Below are positions 1 through 10,905 of a stretch of DNA of 64,000 nt, piece after piece. Position 1 is the first letter of the stretch; each line of letters begins with the position of its first letter. This DNA comes from Candidatus Blochmanniella pennsylvanica str. BPEN (lineage in GTDB: Bacteria > Pseudomonadota > Gammaproteobacteria > Enterobacterales > Enterobacteriaceae): contig NC_007292.1 in assembly GCF_000011745.1 (NCBI RefSeq), positions 124,001 to 188,000 on the forward strand, in the 5' to 3' direction. The translations under genes and the position numbers were made by a program. The notes under the pieces are model-generated. The model searched no databases. It was given only the letters and a program-made list of their open reading frames with translations, and was not told the origin of the DNA.

Positions 1-37
1 TATACACATAATAGCTATTAAGGAAATAGCATTTTGA
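1..37 (+). CDS. rimP: Ribosome maturation factor RimP, C-terminal tail (partial)
   Basis: The reading frame open from base 2 ends at TGA 35-37 and encodes IHIIAIKEIAF, just before nusA. In E. coli the gene directly upstream of nusA is rimP (30S subunit maturation), whose protein also ends in a short segment finishing with Phe. The call rests mainly on synteny and the terminal residues; only 11 codons are in the window, so it is tentative. The 9-bp gap to nusA suggests co-transcription. Confidence 0.5.
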   Translation, partial: IHIIAIKEIAF

Positions 38-46
38 GAAACTGGG

Positions 47-1564
47 ATGAATAAAGAGATTTTGGCTGTTATAGAAGCAGTTTCTAATGAAAAAGCTGTA
101 CCTCAAGAAAAAATTTTTGAAGCATTAGAAACAGCATTGGCTGCCGCTACAAAAAAGAAATATGAACAAGATGTTGAAGTTCGTGTTGTAATTGATCGTA
201 AATCAGGTCAGATTAATACATTTCGGAGGTGGGTTGTAGTGGAACAAGTAACTCAACCTACTAAAGAAATTACATTAGATGCAGCTCGATTTGAGAATCC
301 AAAAGTACAAATTTGTGATTACGTTGAAGATGTCATTGAATCTATTAGTTTCGATCGTATTACAACTCAAACCGCAAAACAAGTTATTGTTCAAAAGGTG
401 CGTGAAGCTGAACGTGCAATTATTATAGAACAGTTTTTAAATCGACAGGGTGATATTGTTACAGGTATAGTAAAAAAAATTAATAGAGATAGTATAAGTA
501 TAGATTTAGGAAATAATGCTGAAGGTATGATTAATAGAGAAGAAATGTTACCGCGTGAAAATTTTAGATTAGGAGATAGAATTCGTGGTATTCTTTATTT
601 GGTGCGACCGGATTTTAAAGGTCCTCAATTACTTATCAGTCGTACTAGGACTGAAATGTTGATTGAATTATTTCGTATTGAGGTACCTGAAATTGGAGAA
701 GAATTAATCACAATTAAAGCCGCAGCGCGAGATCCTGGTTCACGGGCAAAAATTGCCGTCAAAACAAATGATAAGCGTATTGATCCAGTAGGAGCATGTG
801 TAGGAATGAGAGGAGCACGTGTTCAGGCTGTGTCTGGTGAATTAGGAGGAGAACGAGTAGATGTTATATTATGGGATGATAATCCTGTTCAATTTGTTAT
901 CAATGCTATGTCTCCTGCTGATGTTGCGTCTATTGTGATAGATGAAGATAAACATACAATGGATATTTCAGTAGAGGAAACTAATTTACCTCAGGCTATT
1001 GGAAGGAATGGACAAAACATTCGTTTAGTATCTCAATTAAGCGGCTGGGAACTCAATATTATGACTGTAGATGAGTTGGAAAAGAAACGTCAAGTTGAAA
1101 TATGTACTATCACAAACATTTTTATTCATTCCTTAAATATCAGTGAGCAATTTGCTAAAATTTTAATTGATTCAGGGTTTTCTTCTCTTGAGGAGTTAGC
1201 TTATGTACCTATGACAGAATTATTATCAATAAAAGAATTTGATAGAAAAACAGTAGAAATAATTAGGGATCGCGCAAAAAGTGCTTTAAAGAATTTTTCT
1301 GTGATTCATAATGAAAAAAATATTAAGGAAGATAATTATACTGCGGCGGTTATTCATCCCGTTACAGGATTATTGAGATTGCCTAATATTGAATATAAAT
1401 TAGCACTAACATTAGTTGAACGTGGTATTTCTACATTAGAAGAGTTAGCTGAACAAGATATTTCGGATCTTTCCGATATTGAAGGATTAACTAAAGAAAA
1501 AATTGGAGAATTAATTATGGAAGCCCGCAATATTTGTTGGTTTAATAATGATAACAAACATTAA
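47..1564 (+). CDS. nusA: Transcription termination/antitermination factor NusA
   Basis: NusA binds RNA polymerase and nascent RNA and modulates pausing, termination and antitermination. The 505-aa product is close to the E. coli length (495) and begins [17 protein letters not shown], so the ATG at 47 is the start. Domains in order are an N-terminal RNAP-binding domain (about 1-125), S1 (about 135-200), and two KH domains with [14 protein letters not shown] and [15 protein letters not shown] (about 260-345). Two acidic helix-hairpin repeats follow (about 350-500), ending in ARNICWF as in enterics. The second repeat linker is longer and more basic than in E. coli. It is followed 30 bp later by infB, the classic rimP-nusA-infB operon. 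Confidence 0.98.
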   Translation: MNKEILAVIEAVSNEKAVPQEKIFEALETALAAATKKKYEQDVEVRVVIDRKSGQINTFRRWVVVEQVTQPTKEITLDAARFENPKVQICDYVEDVIESISFDRITTQTAKQVIVQKVREAERAIIIEQFLNRQGDIVTGIVKKINRDSISIDLGNNAEGMINREEMLPRENFRLGDRIRGILYLVRPDFKGPQLLISRTRTEMLIELFRIEVPEIGEELITIKAAARDPGSRAKIAVKTNDKRIDPVGACVGMRGARVQAVSGELGGERVDVILWDDNPVQFVINAMSPADVASIVIDEDKHTMDISVEETNLPQAIGRNGQNIRLVSQLSGWELNIMTVDELEKKRQVEICTITNIFIHSLNISEQFAKILIDSGFSSLEELAYVPMTELLSIKEFDRKTVEIIRDRAKSALKNFSVIHNEKNIKEDNYTAAVIHPVTGLLRLPNIEYKLALTLVERGISTLEELAEQDISDLSDIEGLTKEKIGELIMEARNICWFNNDNKH

Positions 1565-1594
1565 TATTATTATTAGTAATAATTAAGGAAAGCC

Positions 1595-4270
1595 ATGACA
1601 GATACCACCATACAATCGTTTGCTGCGGAAATGAAAATGTCAGTAGATCAATTAATACAATGGTTTTCATATATTGGCATTTTAAAAACAGAAATAGGTA
1701 TTGTAACTCAAAGAGAAAAAGAAATTTTATTTAAGTATATGAATGATAATAAAAGCGACATATCTAAAAAATTAATATTACAACGAAAAACACGTAGTAT
1801 TTTAAGTGTATCTAGTGTCGGTGGTAAAAATAAAAAAGTACAAATAGAGATACGAAAGAAGCTTACATATGTACAATCTACTTTACAAGAGACAGAGTTT
1901 ATTGATGTAAAAAACAAAATGGTTTTAGATGCTAATCGCGAAGCATCTAGTCTAATTGTAAGGAATAATAGATTGGTCAACAAAAAAATAAGTAATACTC
2001 TCGGTCCGTCATCATTAACAAAAATTTCCAAAAAAAATCATCGTTATTCTGAATTAATAGAGCACAAAGAGAAAGTCATAGGAAAAATCTCCCGTAAATT
2101 TGAAGATAAGTCTTTACAAGACTCAGATGAAACACAGTTGCTTAAAAAAAAGACTAAAAATTGTTGGGACATTGAATTAAATAATACAAATGCAATTTCT
2201 TCTAATTTAGGAGATAGCTCCAGTAATAGTAAATTGTATTGTATGCCTGAATTGTTAGAGAAGAATAATAACCAAAAATTAGAAAATGAAAGAAGAAATC
2301 GCTCTCGTGTGCGTACACGATATCGAAATGGCGGGAAATTGACTAAACAACATAAAAGGGGTAATCATCATCGTTTATATGAGGCAACATCTGATGAATT
2401 CGGTATGGAAGAAGAGTTATATATTCCGAATCGTGTTAATAAAAGTAAGCGTAAACAAAGTGCATTAGTGCAAGTTTTTAATAAACCTGTTCAAACAATT
2501 ACTCGTGATATTATTATTGGACAAACTATAAGTGTAGCTGAATTAGCGAATAAGATGTCCATAAAAAGCTCTCGTGTCATTAAAACGATGATGCAATTGG
2601 GTATAATCGCAACGATTAATCAAATTATCGATCAAGATACTGCTCAACTGGTGGCAGAAGAAATGGGCCATAATGTTATTTTACGTCGTGAAAACGAACT
2701 AGAAGAGTTAATTATGAATGATCGTGATATTGATATAACAAGTTCTGATACTACTCTCGCAAATAGAGCGCCAATAGTTACTATTATGGGTCACGTAGAT
2801 CACGGAAAAACATCCCTTCTTGACAGAATTCGTTCAACTAAAATAGCTTCTTCTGAGGTAGGAGGTATTACTCAAAGTATAGGCGCATATCATGTGAGTA
2901 CTGATAATGGTATGATTACTTTTCTTGATACTCCAGGACATGCAGCATTTACTGCTATGCGTGCTCGTGGGGTTCAGATAACGGATATCGTTGTTTTAGT
3001 AGTAGCCGCTGATGATGGAGTTATGCCTCAGACTATTGAAGCAATAGAGCATATTAAGGCTGCCAATGTTCCCGTGGTTGTAGCAATAAACAAGATTGAC
3101 AAATCAGAAGCCAATCCTGAAAGAATAAAAAATGATCTTAATAACCATGGTCTTATTCCAGAAGAATGGGGTGGCGATACACAATTTATACATGTTTCTG
3201 CTACTTCAGGAAATGGAATAGACAATTTATTAGATGCTATTTTATTGCAATCAGATATGTTGGAGTTGAAAGTTGTGCATCATGGTATGGCAAGGGCCAT
3301 AGTCATTGAATCTTTTTTAGATAAAGGACGTGGTCCTGTAGTTGCTGTTCTGGTGCGTGAAGGTACATTAAAATGTGGTGATATAATTTTATGCGGAACA
3401 GAATATGGACGTGTTCGCGCCATGCGTAATGAATTCGGACATGAGATTACTTCAGCTGGTCCGTCAATCCCGGTTGAATTATTGGGTTTATCGGGATCAC
3501 CTGCTTCTGGGGAGAGTGTAATTGTAGTTCGTAACGAAAAAAAAGCTCGGGAGGTAGCTTTGTATCGTCAAGGAAAATCTCGTGAAATAAAATTGGCTCG
3601 TCAAAAAGAACCTAACATAGAAAATATATTTTCCAGTATTAAGAATACTAGTGTGGTTTCTGAATTAAATTTAATTGTTAAATCTGACACGAAAGGTTCT
3701 TCTGAAGCTATTCGTGAATCCTTAGAAAATTTATCAACTGGTGGTGATGTAACAATAAAAATTTTGTCTTCGTCTATTGGTGGTATTACTGAAACTGATG
3801 TTGCATTAGCAGCAGCTTCTAATGCGGTTATTGTAGGATTTAATGTTCGAGCAGACCCCACTGCTCGGCGTATAATTGAAGCGGATCAGTTAGATGTGCG
3901 CTATTATTCGGTAATTTATGATTTGATAGATGAAGTAAAACAAGCAGTACATGGTATGCTAGCGCCACGCTATAAACATGAAATTATTGGTTTAGCAAAA
4001 GTACGTAATGTATTTCGTTCTCCAAAATATGGAAACGTTGCTGGTTGCATGGTTGTTGAGGGAATGATAAAACGTTATAAAAAAATTAGAGTTATACGAG
4101 ATAATATAGTAGTGCATGAAGGCGAGTTAGAGTCGCTTCGTCGTTTTAAAGATGATGTTAATGAAGTACGCAGTGGAATAGAATGTGGTATTGGTATAAA
4201 AAATTATAAGAATATTCATTCTGGAGATATGATTGAAGTGTTTGATATGGTAAAAATATCTCATGTATAA
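1595..4270 (+). CDS. infB: Translation initiation factor IF-2
   Basis: IF-2 is a GTPase that brings fMet-tRNA to the 30S subunit and promotes subunit joining. The product has 891 aa against 890 in E. coli. It has a short IF2N motif ([20 protein letters not shown]), a long, charged, poorly conserved linker (about 50-300), and a second IF2N-like segment (about 310-360). The G domain has GHVDHGKT at about 399-406, DTPGHAAF, and NKID near 499. Domains II to IV end in [12 protein letters not shown]-like AAGGAAAG lies just before ATG 1595. The linker is Lys/Asn rich, as expected for an AT-biased genome, and contains an 8-A run near 2030. Confidence 0.98.
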   Translation: MTDTTIQSFAAEMKMSVDQLIQWFSYIGILKTEIGIVTQREKEILFKYMNDNKSDISKKLILQRKTRSILSVSSVGGKNKKVQIEIRKKLTYVQSTLQETEFIDVKNKMVLDANREASSLIVRNNRLVNKKISNTLGPSSLTKISKKNHRYSELIEHKEKVIGKISRKFEDKSLQDSDETQLLKKKTKNCWDIELNNTNAISSNLGDSSSNSKLYCMPELLEKNNNQKLENERRNRSRVRTRYRNGGKLTKQHKRGNHHRLYEATSDEFGMEEELYIPNRVNKSKRKQSALVQVFNKPVQTITRDIIIGQTISVAELANKMSIKSSRVIKTMMQLGIIATINQIIDQDTAQLVAEEMGHNVILRRENELEELIMNDRDIDITSSDTTLANRAPIVTIMGHVDHGKTSLLDRIRSTKIASSEVGGITQSIGAYHVSTDNGMITFLDTPGHAAFTAMRARGVQITDIVVLVVAADDGVMPQTIEAIEHIKAANVPVVVAINKIDKSEANPERIKNDLNNHGLIPEEWGGDTQFIHVSATSGNGIDNLLDAILLQSDMLELKVVHHGMARAIVIESFLDKGRGPVVAVLVREGTLKCGDIILCGTEYGRVRAMRNEFGHEITSAGPSIPVELLGLSGSPASGESVIVVRNEKKAREVALYRQGKSREIKLARQKEPNIENIFSSIKNTSVVSELNLIVKSDTKGSSEAIRESLENLSTGGDVTIKILSSSIGGITETDVALAAASNAVIVGFNVRADPTARRIIEADQLDVRYYSVIYDLIDEVKQAVHGMLAPRYKHEIIGLAKVRNVFRSPKYGNVAGCMVVEGMIKRYKKIRVIRDNIVVHEGELESLRRFKDDVNEVRSGIECGIGIKNYKNIHSGDMIEVFDMVKISHV

Positions 4271-4360
4271 CTGAGATTAGGTATGTTCATTATTAGATTA
4301 TTCAATTGGGTGTTTATTTGTATGTGATATACATGTTTATTTTTTACGGAAGGTAGACAG

Positions 4361-4720
4361 ATGTACTTTCAACATAGTTATCGTACTCAGCGTATTGCTA
4401 ATGAAATACATAAAAAAGTTTCTATTATCTTGCAACATAAGATCGATGATATTCGAATAGGTATACCTACTATTTCAGGAGTGCAAGTATCTAAAGATTT
4501 AAAAAATGCTAATATTTTTGTGACTTTTATTAATAAAGAAGGTCCCGAGGAAATAGATACTGCTGTTATGATATTACAACGTGCTTCACGGTTTATTCGT
4601 TTTTTATTAGCTAATACTATGTGTATACGTGTAGCGCCTATATTATTCTTTAAGTATGATTCTTCATTAATTGAAGGAGCAAAAGTATGTAGTTTAATTT
4701 CTACTACAGAGAAATTATGA
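4361..4720 (+). CDS. rbfA: 30S ribosome-binding factor RbfA
   Basis: RbfA is a small KH-type protein that matures the 5' end of 16S rRNA and supports growth in the cold. The product has 119 aa against 133 in E. coli. Conserved blocks are [36 protein letters not shown] and the tail segment [14 protein letters not shown]. The E. coli acidic C-terminal tail is missing, which is common in reduced genomes. The upstream GGAAGG sequence (4349-4354) is a good SD for ATG 4361. Its place between infB and truB is the conserved order. Confidence 0.95.
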
Positions 4721-4756
4721 TATAAAAGTTAAATTAATAATGCATTAAGGTTTCTA

Positions 4757-5539
4757 GTGAAGCGATATAAGAATGTAAGAAATAGAGATATTAATGGCAT
4801 TTTATTATTAGATAAACCTAAAGGAATATCTTCTGGTTTATTCTTAAATAAGATCAAAAAATTGTTTAATGCTAAAAAAATAGGACATACTGGTACTTTG
4901 GATCCTTTAGCCACAGGAATGCTGCCTGTTTGTTTTGGTAAAGCGACTAAGCTTGCTAAATACTTGTTACATTCTGATAAACGATATAAAGTCAGCGCTC
5001 AGCTGGGAGTAAGTACTGATACTTTTGATTCAGATGGGACGATTATTAGTGTGTCGCCTGTACAGTCAAATGATTATATATTAGAACAATGTTTGGAATC
5101 ATTTATAGGAATAAGAAATCAAATTCCTCCTATGTTTTCATCATTAAAATATCGTGGAGTACCTTTATATAAATACGCCAGAAAAGGAATCTATTTTCCT
5201 AGAAAACCCAGGTCGATTCATATATACAATCTGAGTCTTATTAAAAAAACAGAAAATATTATCGAGTTAGATGTCCATTGTTCTACGGGTACTTATATTC
5301 GTAGTATAGTGAATGATATTGGAGAGTATTTAGGTTGCGGAGCACATGTCATAGAATTACGTCGTTTATCAGTAGGACAGTACATTTCTTCTTCTATGAT
5401 AAATCCAGCAACTTTAGAAGCTATTTTTTACAATGATTCTTTTGATGATGTACAAGTGTTTTGCAAATTGGATGCATTCTTGACACCAATGAATATGATC
5501 ATGCTTGAGCTTGCGAATATATCCAATGAAAAATGTTGA
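4757..5539 (+). CDS. truB: tRNA pseudouridine(55) synthase TruB, lacking PUA domain
   Basis: TruB makes pseudouridine 55 in the T-loop of tRNAs. The start is GTG 4757, followed by KRYKNVRNRDINGILLLDKP, which aligns with the E. coli N-terminus. The catalytic block GHTGTLDPLATGMLP with its essential Asp is intact, as are KYRGVPLYKYARKG and STGTYIRSIVNDIGEYLGCG. The product is 260 aa against 314 in E. coli. It stops where the C-terminal PUA RNA-binding domain should begin, after TPMNMIMLELANIS. No PUA-like continuation is convincing in any frame of the 329 bp before rpsO. The catalytic domain alone probably functions; the loss may be shared by related symbionts. Confidence 0.95.
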   Translation: MKRYKNVRNRDINGILLLDKPKGISSGLFLNKIKKLFNAKKIGHTGTLDPLATGMLPVCFGKATKLAKYLLHSDKRYKVSAQLGVSTDTFDSDGTIISVSPVQSNDYILEQCLESFIGIRNQIPPMFSSLKYRGVPLYKYARKGIYFPRKPRSIHIYNLSLIKKTENIIELDVHCSTGTYIRSIVNDIGEYLGCGAHVIELRRLSVGQYISSSMINPATLEAIFYNDSFDDVQVFCKLDAFLTPMNMIMLELANISNEKC

Positions 5540-5555
5540 CATTTTCTATATATGT

Positions 5556-5574
5556 TATTCTTGCGTCAAGAATA
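5556..5574 (+). terminator. Perfect 8-bp hairpin just after truB
   Basis: TATTCTTG (5556-5563), loop CGT, CAAGAATA (5567-5574) starts 17 nt after the truB stop. There is no U-tract, so it may be a 3'-end stabilising or processing stem rather than a true intrinsic terminator. Confidence 0.4.
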
Positions 5575-5664
5575 TAAAATGGATGCATTTTGATAATTGA
5601 TACAGTCAAATTACGTGAACGTATGAGTGTTGATTATATGTGTTATTTGTGGTGTTTATAAGGG

Positions 5665-5693
5665 TTAGACAGTTTTTATTGTATTTTTATGAT
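5665..5693 (+). promoter_or_regulatory. Candidate sigma-70 promoter for rpsO
   Basis: TTAGAC (5665-5670) and TATGAT (5688-5693) are separated by exactly 17 bp, about 175 bp before the rpsO start. In E. coli rpsO also has its own promoter between truB and rpsO. In AT-rich DNA such matches arise easily, so this is moderate support only. Confidence 0.4.
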
Positions 5694-5868
5694 AGATACA
5701 GATAATATATAAAATCAAAGAAGTATATTCTCTATTTTTATCTAATGTATTTTTTAATTAAATAGAGGAATACAATAAAAAATTGAATATTGATTTCAAT
5801 TTTATTTAATTTATTAAATATCATTTACCTTCAAATTAAATATAGTTTTTACATAAAAGGTGTTGTCC

Positions 5869-6138
5869 ATGTCTTGGAGTGTTGAAAAAAAAAGAGAAAT
5901 AATTTCTACATTTGGTCGTAACGTTAAAGATACTGGTTCTACTGAGGTACAAGTTGCTCTGTTAACTGAACGCATTGATCATTTGAAGCATCATTTTTTA
6001 AAACACAAAAAAGATCATCATAGTCGTCGAGGATTACTTAAGATGGTCGCTCATCGGAGAAGATTATTGAAATATTTAAAAGAAAATAACATGTTACATT
6101 ATACTAATTTAATACGAAATTTAGGATTACGTCATTAA
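5869..6138 (+). CDS. rpsO: 30S ribosomal protein S15
   Basis: S15 is a primary 16S rRNA-binding protein of the 30S platform. With ATG 5869 as start ([13 protein letters not shown]) the protein is 89 aa, exactly the E. coli length. An in-frame GTG at 5860 would add three residues, but it overlaps the SD AAAAGG (5855-5860), so 5869 is preferred. The conserved core [16 protein letters not shown] and [15 protein letters not shown] is intact, as is the ending IRNLGLRH. It lies before pnp as in E. coli. Confidence 0.98.
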   Translation: MSWSVEKKREIISTFGRNVKDTGSTEVQVALLTERIDHLKHHFLKHKKDHHSRRGLLKMVAHRRRLLKYLKENNMLHYTNLIRNLGLRH

Positions 6139-6315
6139 TATAATTTGGTTTGTGAAGAATATACATGTTTTGATGATATTTTTTATTTATTCAGGAGTTT
6201 TTAAAATAAATTAGAAAATGAAATTTTTTTAATTTTATATTTAAGATCATGATGTTCTTATGATTGTTTAGACATATTAAAAAATTATATATTAAATTAT
6301 AAAAAGGATATTATT

Positions 6316-8415
6316 TTGTTAGATCCGATTATTCATAAATTTAAATATGGACAGCATACTGTAATTTTAGATATTGGAACCATAGCTCGTCAAGCAAATG
6401 CTGCAGTCATGGTGAGTATGAGTGATACTACAGTATTAGTTACAGTAGTTAGTTCTAATCAAGTCAGATTAGAACAAGATTTTTTTCCTCTTGTTGTAAA
6501 TTATCAAGAACGCACTTATGCTGCTGGAAAATTTCCAGGAGGTTTTTTTCGTCGAGAAGGTCGACCAAGTGAAAACGAAACATTAACGTCTCGCTTGATT
6601 GATCGCCCTATTCGGCCGTTATTCCCTAAGGGATTTATTAATGATGTACAAGTAGTTGCTACGGTAGTATCAGTAAATCCGCAAGTAAATCCAGATATTG
6701 TAGCAATAATAGGAGTATCTGCTGCATTGAGTTTGTCTGATATTCCATTTTTTGGACCCATTGGAGCAGCTAGAGTTGGTTATATTAAAAATCAATATGT
6801 ATTAAATCCAACAACAACAGAGTTATCTAATAGTAAGTTAGATTTGGTGATTTCAGGGACTGAATCTAATATCTTGATGGTGGAATCAGAATCGTGTTTA
6901 CTAAGTGAAAAAGAAATTTTAGACGCTATTATATTTGGTCACGAACAACAACAAATAGTGATTCATAATATTAATAAATTAGTTAAAAAAGTTGGAAAAA
7001 CTAAGTATTCTTGGAACGAAAAGGAAGTGAACATATCTTTAAAAACGTATTTATCTGAATTGTATGAGTCTCGTGCGCAAGATATATATTGTTTTTTTGA
7101 TAAAAAAGAGCGTCATGCTCAAGTTGATAGTATTAAGAAAGATATAGTAAAAACCGTTCTTAATAGCTACCAGCATGCTGCTGTAGATGAAAAAGAAATA
7201 ATGTATCTTTTAAATTATTTAGAAGCGCAATCAATTCGTTATCGTATTTTAACGAACAAATTACGTATTGATGGACGTTCACAAGATACAATTCGGAAAA
7301 TAGATATAAAAACAGGCATATTACCACGTACTCATGGATCAGCATTATTTACTAGAGGAGATACTCAAGCGCTGGTTGCTGTTACGCTTGGCACAGAACG
7401 TGATGCACAGAATATTGATGGATTAACTGGTATTCGTGTGGATAGATTTTTATTACATTATAATTTTCCACCATATTGTGTAGGTGAAATAGGTGTCATA
7501 GGAGCTCCAAAAAGGAGAGAAATAGGACATGGACGTTTAGCCAAACGGGGTATGTTAGCAGTTATGCCTAATGCTAATGAGTTTCCGTATACAATACGTG
7601 TAGTATCAGAAATTACTGAATCTAATGGATCGTCCTCCATGGCATCTATTTGTGGTACATCATTAGCGTTGATGGATGCTGGAGTACCGATTAAAGCAGC
7701 AGTTGCTGGTGTTGCTATGGGTCTGATTAAGGAAGGAAACGATTTCGTGGTATTATCTGATATTGTTAGCGATGAAGATCATATTGGAGATATGGATTTT
7801 AAAGTATCTGGTAGTCGTCAAGGCATAACAGCATTGCAAATGGATATTAAAACGGACGGGATTACGTATGATATAATAAATATTGCGTTAAAAAAAGCAA
7901 AAAATGCTCGACTGCAAATATTAGATGTTATGGAACAAATTATTAAGTTTCCTAATCAGGAAATCTCTAAATTTGCTCCCAGGATATATAGCATTAAAGT
8001 TAATCCAGATAAAATTAAAGATGTTATAGGAAAGGGAGGGTCAGTTATTCGCTCATTGACTGAAGAAACTAATACTATTATTGATATTGAAGATAATGGT
8101 ATCATAAAAATAGTTGCTTTAGATTATGATAAAGCAAAACAAGCTATTCGTAGAATTAATGATATCACTGCAAACGTTGAAATAGGAGCCGTTTATACTG
8201 GAAAAGTTAGTCACATTGTGGAATTTGGGGCATTCGTTACTATCCTTTCTGGAAAAGAAGGGTTAGTTCATATTTCCCAGATTTCTGAAAGAAGAATAAA
8301 TAAAGTAACTGATTATTTGAAATTAGGGCAAAAAGTATTAGTAAAAGTGTTAGAAATAGATCGTCAGGGACGAATTCGTTTGAGTATGAAAGGAGTACAT
8401 CAAGTGAGTGCATAG
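6316..8415 (+). CDS. pnp: Polyribonucleotide nucleotidyltransferase (PNPase)
   Basis: PNPase is a trimeric 3'-5' phosphorolytic exoribonuclease and a core degradosome enzyme. The product has 699 aa against 711 in E. coli. It starts at TTG 6316 ([17 protein letters not shown]), 10 bases after the SD AAAAAGG. Domains are RNase PH 1 (about 1-145, with [10 protein letters not shown] and [12 protein letters not shown]), an all-helical linker, and RNase PH 2 (about 310-545, [19 protein letters not shown] and [13 protein letters not shown]). A KH domain with [15 protein letters not shown] and an S1 domain with [19 protein letters not shown] follow. The short Ala/Glu-rich E. coli tail that follows S1 is missing. 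That tail includes the RNase E-binding end in some enterics, so degradosome contact may differ. Confidence 0.98.
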   Translation: MLDPIIHKFKYGQHTVILDIGTIARQANAAVMVSMSDTTVLVTVVSSNQVRLEQDFFPLVVNYQERTYAAGKFPGGFFRREGRPSENETLTSRLIDRPIRPLFPKGFINDVQVVATVVSVNPQVNPDIVAIIGVSAALSLSDIPFFGPIGAARVGYIKNQYVLNPTTTELSNSKLDLVISGTESNILMVESESCLLSEKEILDAIIFGHEQQQIVIHNINKLVKKVGKTKYSWNEKEVNISLKTYLSELYESRAQDIYCFFDKKERHAQVDSIKKDIVKTVLNSYQHAAVDEKEIMYLLNYLEAQSIRYRILTNKLRIDGRSQDTIRKIDIKTGILPRTHGSALFTRGDTQALVAVTLGTERDAQNIDGLTGIRVDRFLLHYNFPPYCVGEIGVIGAPKRREIGHGRLAKRGMLAVMPNANEFPYTIRVVSEITESNGSSSMASICGTSLALMDAGVPIKAAVAGVAMGLIKEGNDFVVLSDIVSDEDHIGDMDFKVSGSRQGITALQMDIKTDGITYDIINIALKKAKNARLQILDVMEQIIKFPNQEISKFAPRIYSIKVNPDKIKDVIGKGGSVIRSLTEETNTIIDIEDNGIIKIVALDYDKAKQAIRRINDITANVEIGAVYTGKVSHIVEFGAFVTILSGKEGLVHISQISERRINKVTDYLKLGQKVLVKVLEIDRQGRIRLSMKGVHQVSA

Positions 8416-9040
8416 CACATAGTATTTTACTGTGATAAAATTTTATATGTTTGCGTATGTGAGATAATTGTAGTTGCACGGAGGATTACATAAAAAAGAT
8501 TGGTGACAATTCAAGGTAGTTAGGTTGGGCGTTGAAATGTATAACAATAAAAATCATTAATAATATTAAGCATATATTCGGGTAAATATAAGGCAACAAT
8601 ACAATTATGTAAGATAATTCATATTATAATTTTAGAATAAAGCAAATTAAATCATTTGATACTTAATAGAATAAATTATAATACAAGATAAATGTGGGTA
8701 CTCAGGAAATAAATTAATTGAATTAGTGATACACTATTATTATAACTTATAAAAAGTATATATATGGTTAATATTTCATAGTATTTCAAGAATTAGTTTT
8801 TTCTTCTTTATGAAAAGGAATTTATACTCGTATTCATGAAGTTATAATCAATATTGTTAATTTTGTTTTTAATTGTAGTTATTGCAAACGCAGTATATGT
8901 ATGACGAGAGCGTTGTTATTGAAATAACTTTAATCCCTCTGTATGCATTCATTGTATGCATGTGTATTTTTTGTGTTTTTAAAAGGGTTTTGATATGTAT
9001 TTTATACAGTTAATTGTTTATTAAAATGAGGTAATCACAA
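8416..9040 (+). other. pnp-deaD spacer, site of lost nlpI
   Basis: This 625-bp spacer has no credible ORF. E. coli carries nlpI here. An isolated strong SD-like GGAGG (8480-8484) has only ATT-ACA-TAA behind it. Near deaD there is a 9-bp direct repeat TGTATGCAT at 8940-8948 and 8953-8961. Part of the region is probably the 5' leader of deaD, which is long in E. coli. Confidence 0.55.
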
Positions 9041-10750
9041 ATGTCGAAAACTGTAGACTCTTTTATAGATTTAGGATTAAATCGTTATATTGTCAATGTT
9101 TTACATGATGTTGGGTATACAAAACCTCTACCTATTCAAATTCAATGCATTCCATATTTATTAGCTGGATATGATGTGTTAGGAATGGCGCATACAGGTA
9201 GCGGAAAAACTGCGGCATTTGTCTTACCATTATTACATAATGTTGATATTAACAATTCTTGTTCTCAAGGTTTAATTATAACGCCTACTCGAGAGTTGGC
9301 GATACAAATTGGGAGAGTGTGTTCTAATTTTGCAAAATATATGAAAAAAATAAATGTTGTTACTTTATATGGAGGGCAAAGTTATGGCATTCAATTAAGT
9401 GCTTTAAATAAGAGACCTCATATTATAGTAAGTACTCCAGGTAGACTAATAGATCATTTAAACCGTGGAACTGCTAATTTATCTCAATTAAAAACTTTAG
9501 TAATAGATGAAGCTGATGAAATGTTGCGCATGGGATTTCTTGAAGATGTAGAGCGTATCATTAAAAATATTCCAGTTAAACGTCAAACAGCATTATTTTC
9601 TGCTACTTTACCTATGGGTATTCGTCGTATAAGTTATCGATTTATGAACAATCCAAAAGAAGTATTTATCCATTCTAATACTAGCATGTGTGCTAATATT
9701 AGACAAAGTTATTGGTTAGTACATTCAGGAATCGCTAAACATGAGGCTTTAATGCGTTTTTTAGAAACAGAAGATTTTGACGCAGCTATTGTTTTTGTTC
9801 GTACTAAATATGCAACGTTGGAGATTTCCGAAATATTAGAGAGATTTGGTTATAATAGTGCAGCTTTGAATGGAGATATGAATCAAACAGTACGACATCA
9901 GACATTAGATCGATTAAGGCATGGTAAGTTAGATATTCTTATAGCTACTGATGTTGCTGCACGTGGATTAGATGTTCATCGTATTAGTTTAGTAATAAAT
10001 TATGATATACCAATAAATTCTGATGCTTATATACATCGTATAGGTAGAACTGGTAGAGCAGGATGCATGGGAAAATCCTTATTATTTGTAGAGCATAAAG
10101 AATATCGTTTGTTGCGTCATATTGAACGTAAAATAAAACTAAAAATTCCAGAGGTTCAGTATCCTACCTCTGAAACTTTATTTGATTGTCGATTATCGAG
10201 ATTTACGAATAAAGTAGAATATCAATTAAGTACCGAGAATGATGATTTGGATGTATATCGATCTCTATTACCTCAAATAAAACCTAGAAGAGATTTGACA
10301 ACGGAAAATTTAGCAGCTGTTTTGCTGAAAATAGCGCAAGGCAATCGTCCATTGGTATTCCCTCCAGATCCGATTATTAAAAATAAATCAGTTTCTAAAA
10401 TACGTATAAATAGTAATCGTCAAAATTGTTTTCGTGTTGAAAATAGAGTTATTAAAACTAGGTTGCAATCTAAAATTTCTGATAATATGGATGCTTATCA
10501 CATATCAGTAGGGCGTAATGATGGAGTTAAAATACGTCATATTATTAGAGTGCTTTCGAATAATATTGCTAATATTCGCTATCACGAAATAGGTAATATT
10601 AAATTATTTTCCTTTCATGCTATTATTGAGTTAGACAAAGGGTTATCTAGCAACAAAATATTAACGCAGTTGTCTCATGCACGTATTTTAAATAAACCAA
10701 TAAATATGAAATTTTTAGGTAATATGTCCTCATGTAATGATGTACATTGA
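9041..10750 (+). CDS. deaD: ATP-dependent RNA helicase DeaD (CsdA)
   Basis: DeaD is a DEAD-box helicase for 50S assembly and mRNA unwinding, chiefly in the cold. The product is 569 aa against 629 in E. coli. Motifs are the Q-motif region PLPIQIQCIP, motif I AHTGSGKT (50-57), TPTRELA, DEAD (156-159), SAT in LFSATLP, and motif VI HRIGRTGRAG. An RBD-type C-terminal domain follows (about 465-560, VGRNDGVKIRHIIRVL). The Arg/Gly-rich E. coli tail is missing. SD-like GAGGTAAT precedes ATG 9041. Its position behind pnp matches E. coli once nlpI is removed. Confidence 0.97.
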   Translation: MSKTVDSFIDLGLNRYIVNVLHDVGYTKPLPIQIQCIPYLLAGYDVLGMAHTGSGKTAAFVLPLLHNVDINNSCSQGLIITPTRELAIQIGRVCSNFAKYMKKINVVTLYGGQSYGIQLSALNKRPHIIVSTPGRLIDHLNRGTANLSQLKTLVIDEADEMLRMGFLEDVERIIKNIPVKRQTALFSATLPMGIRRISYRFMNNPKEVFIHSNTSMCANIRQSYWLVHSGIAKHEALMRFLETEDFDAAIVFVRTKYATLEISEILERFGYNSAALNGDMNQTVRHQTLDRLRHGKLDILIATDVAARGLDVHRISLVINYDIPINSDAYIHRIGRTGRAGCMGKSLLFVEHKEYRLLRHIERKIKLKIPEVQYPTSETLFDCRLSRFTNKVEYQLSTENDDLDVYRSLLPQIKPRRDLTTENLAAVLLKIAQGNRPLVFPPDPIIKNKSVSKIRINSNRQNCFRVENRVIKTRLQSKISDNMDAYHISVGRNDGVKIRHIIRVLSNNIANIRYHEIGNIKLFSFHAIIELDKGLSSNKILTQLSHARILNKPINMKFLGNMSSCNDVH

Positions 10751-10905
10751 CAACAAAACGTTTAATTGGAAATGTATATAATTCAGATGAAGTAACATCA
10801 TTTTAAATTAATTATTTTTTAGTACATATGTTAAATGTATGAACATTATTATCAGAATAAATTATTTATATTATTTTCTACTAAATAATGATATGTGAAG
10901 TATGA

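Larger units (their letters stand above)
5540..5868 (+). other. truB-rpsO spacer
   Basis: This is a 329-bp AT-rich spacer without a plausible ORF. It holds a perfect hairpin at 5556-5574 and a promoter-like sequence at 5665-5693. Part of it is where the missing TruB PUA domain would lie. No fragment clearly matches that domain. Confidence 0.6.
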
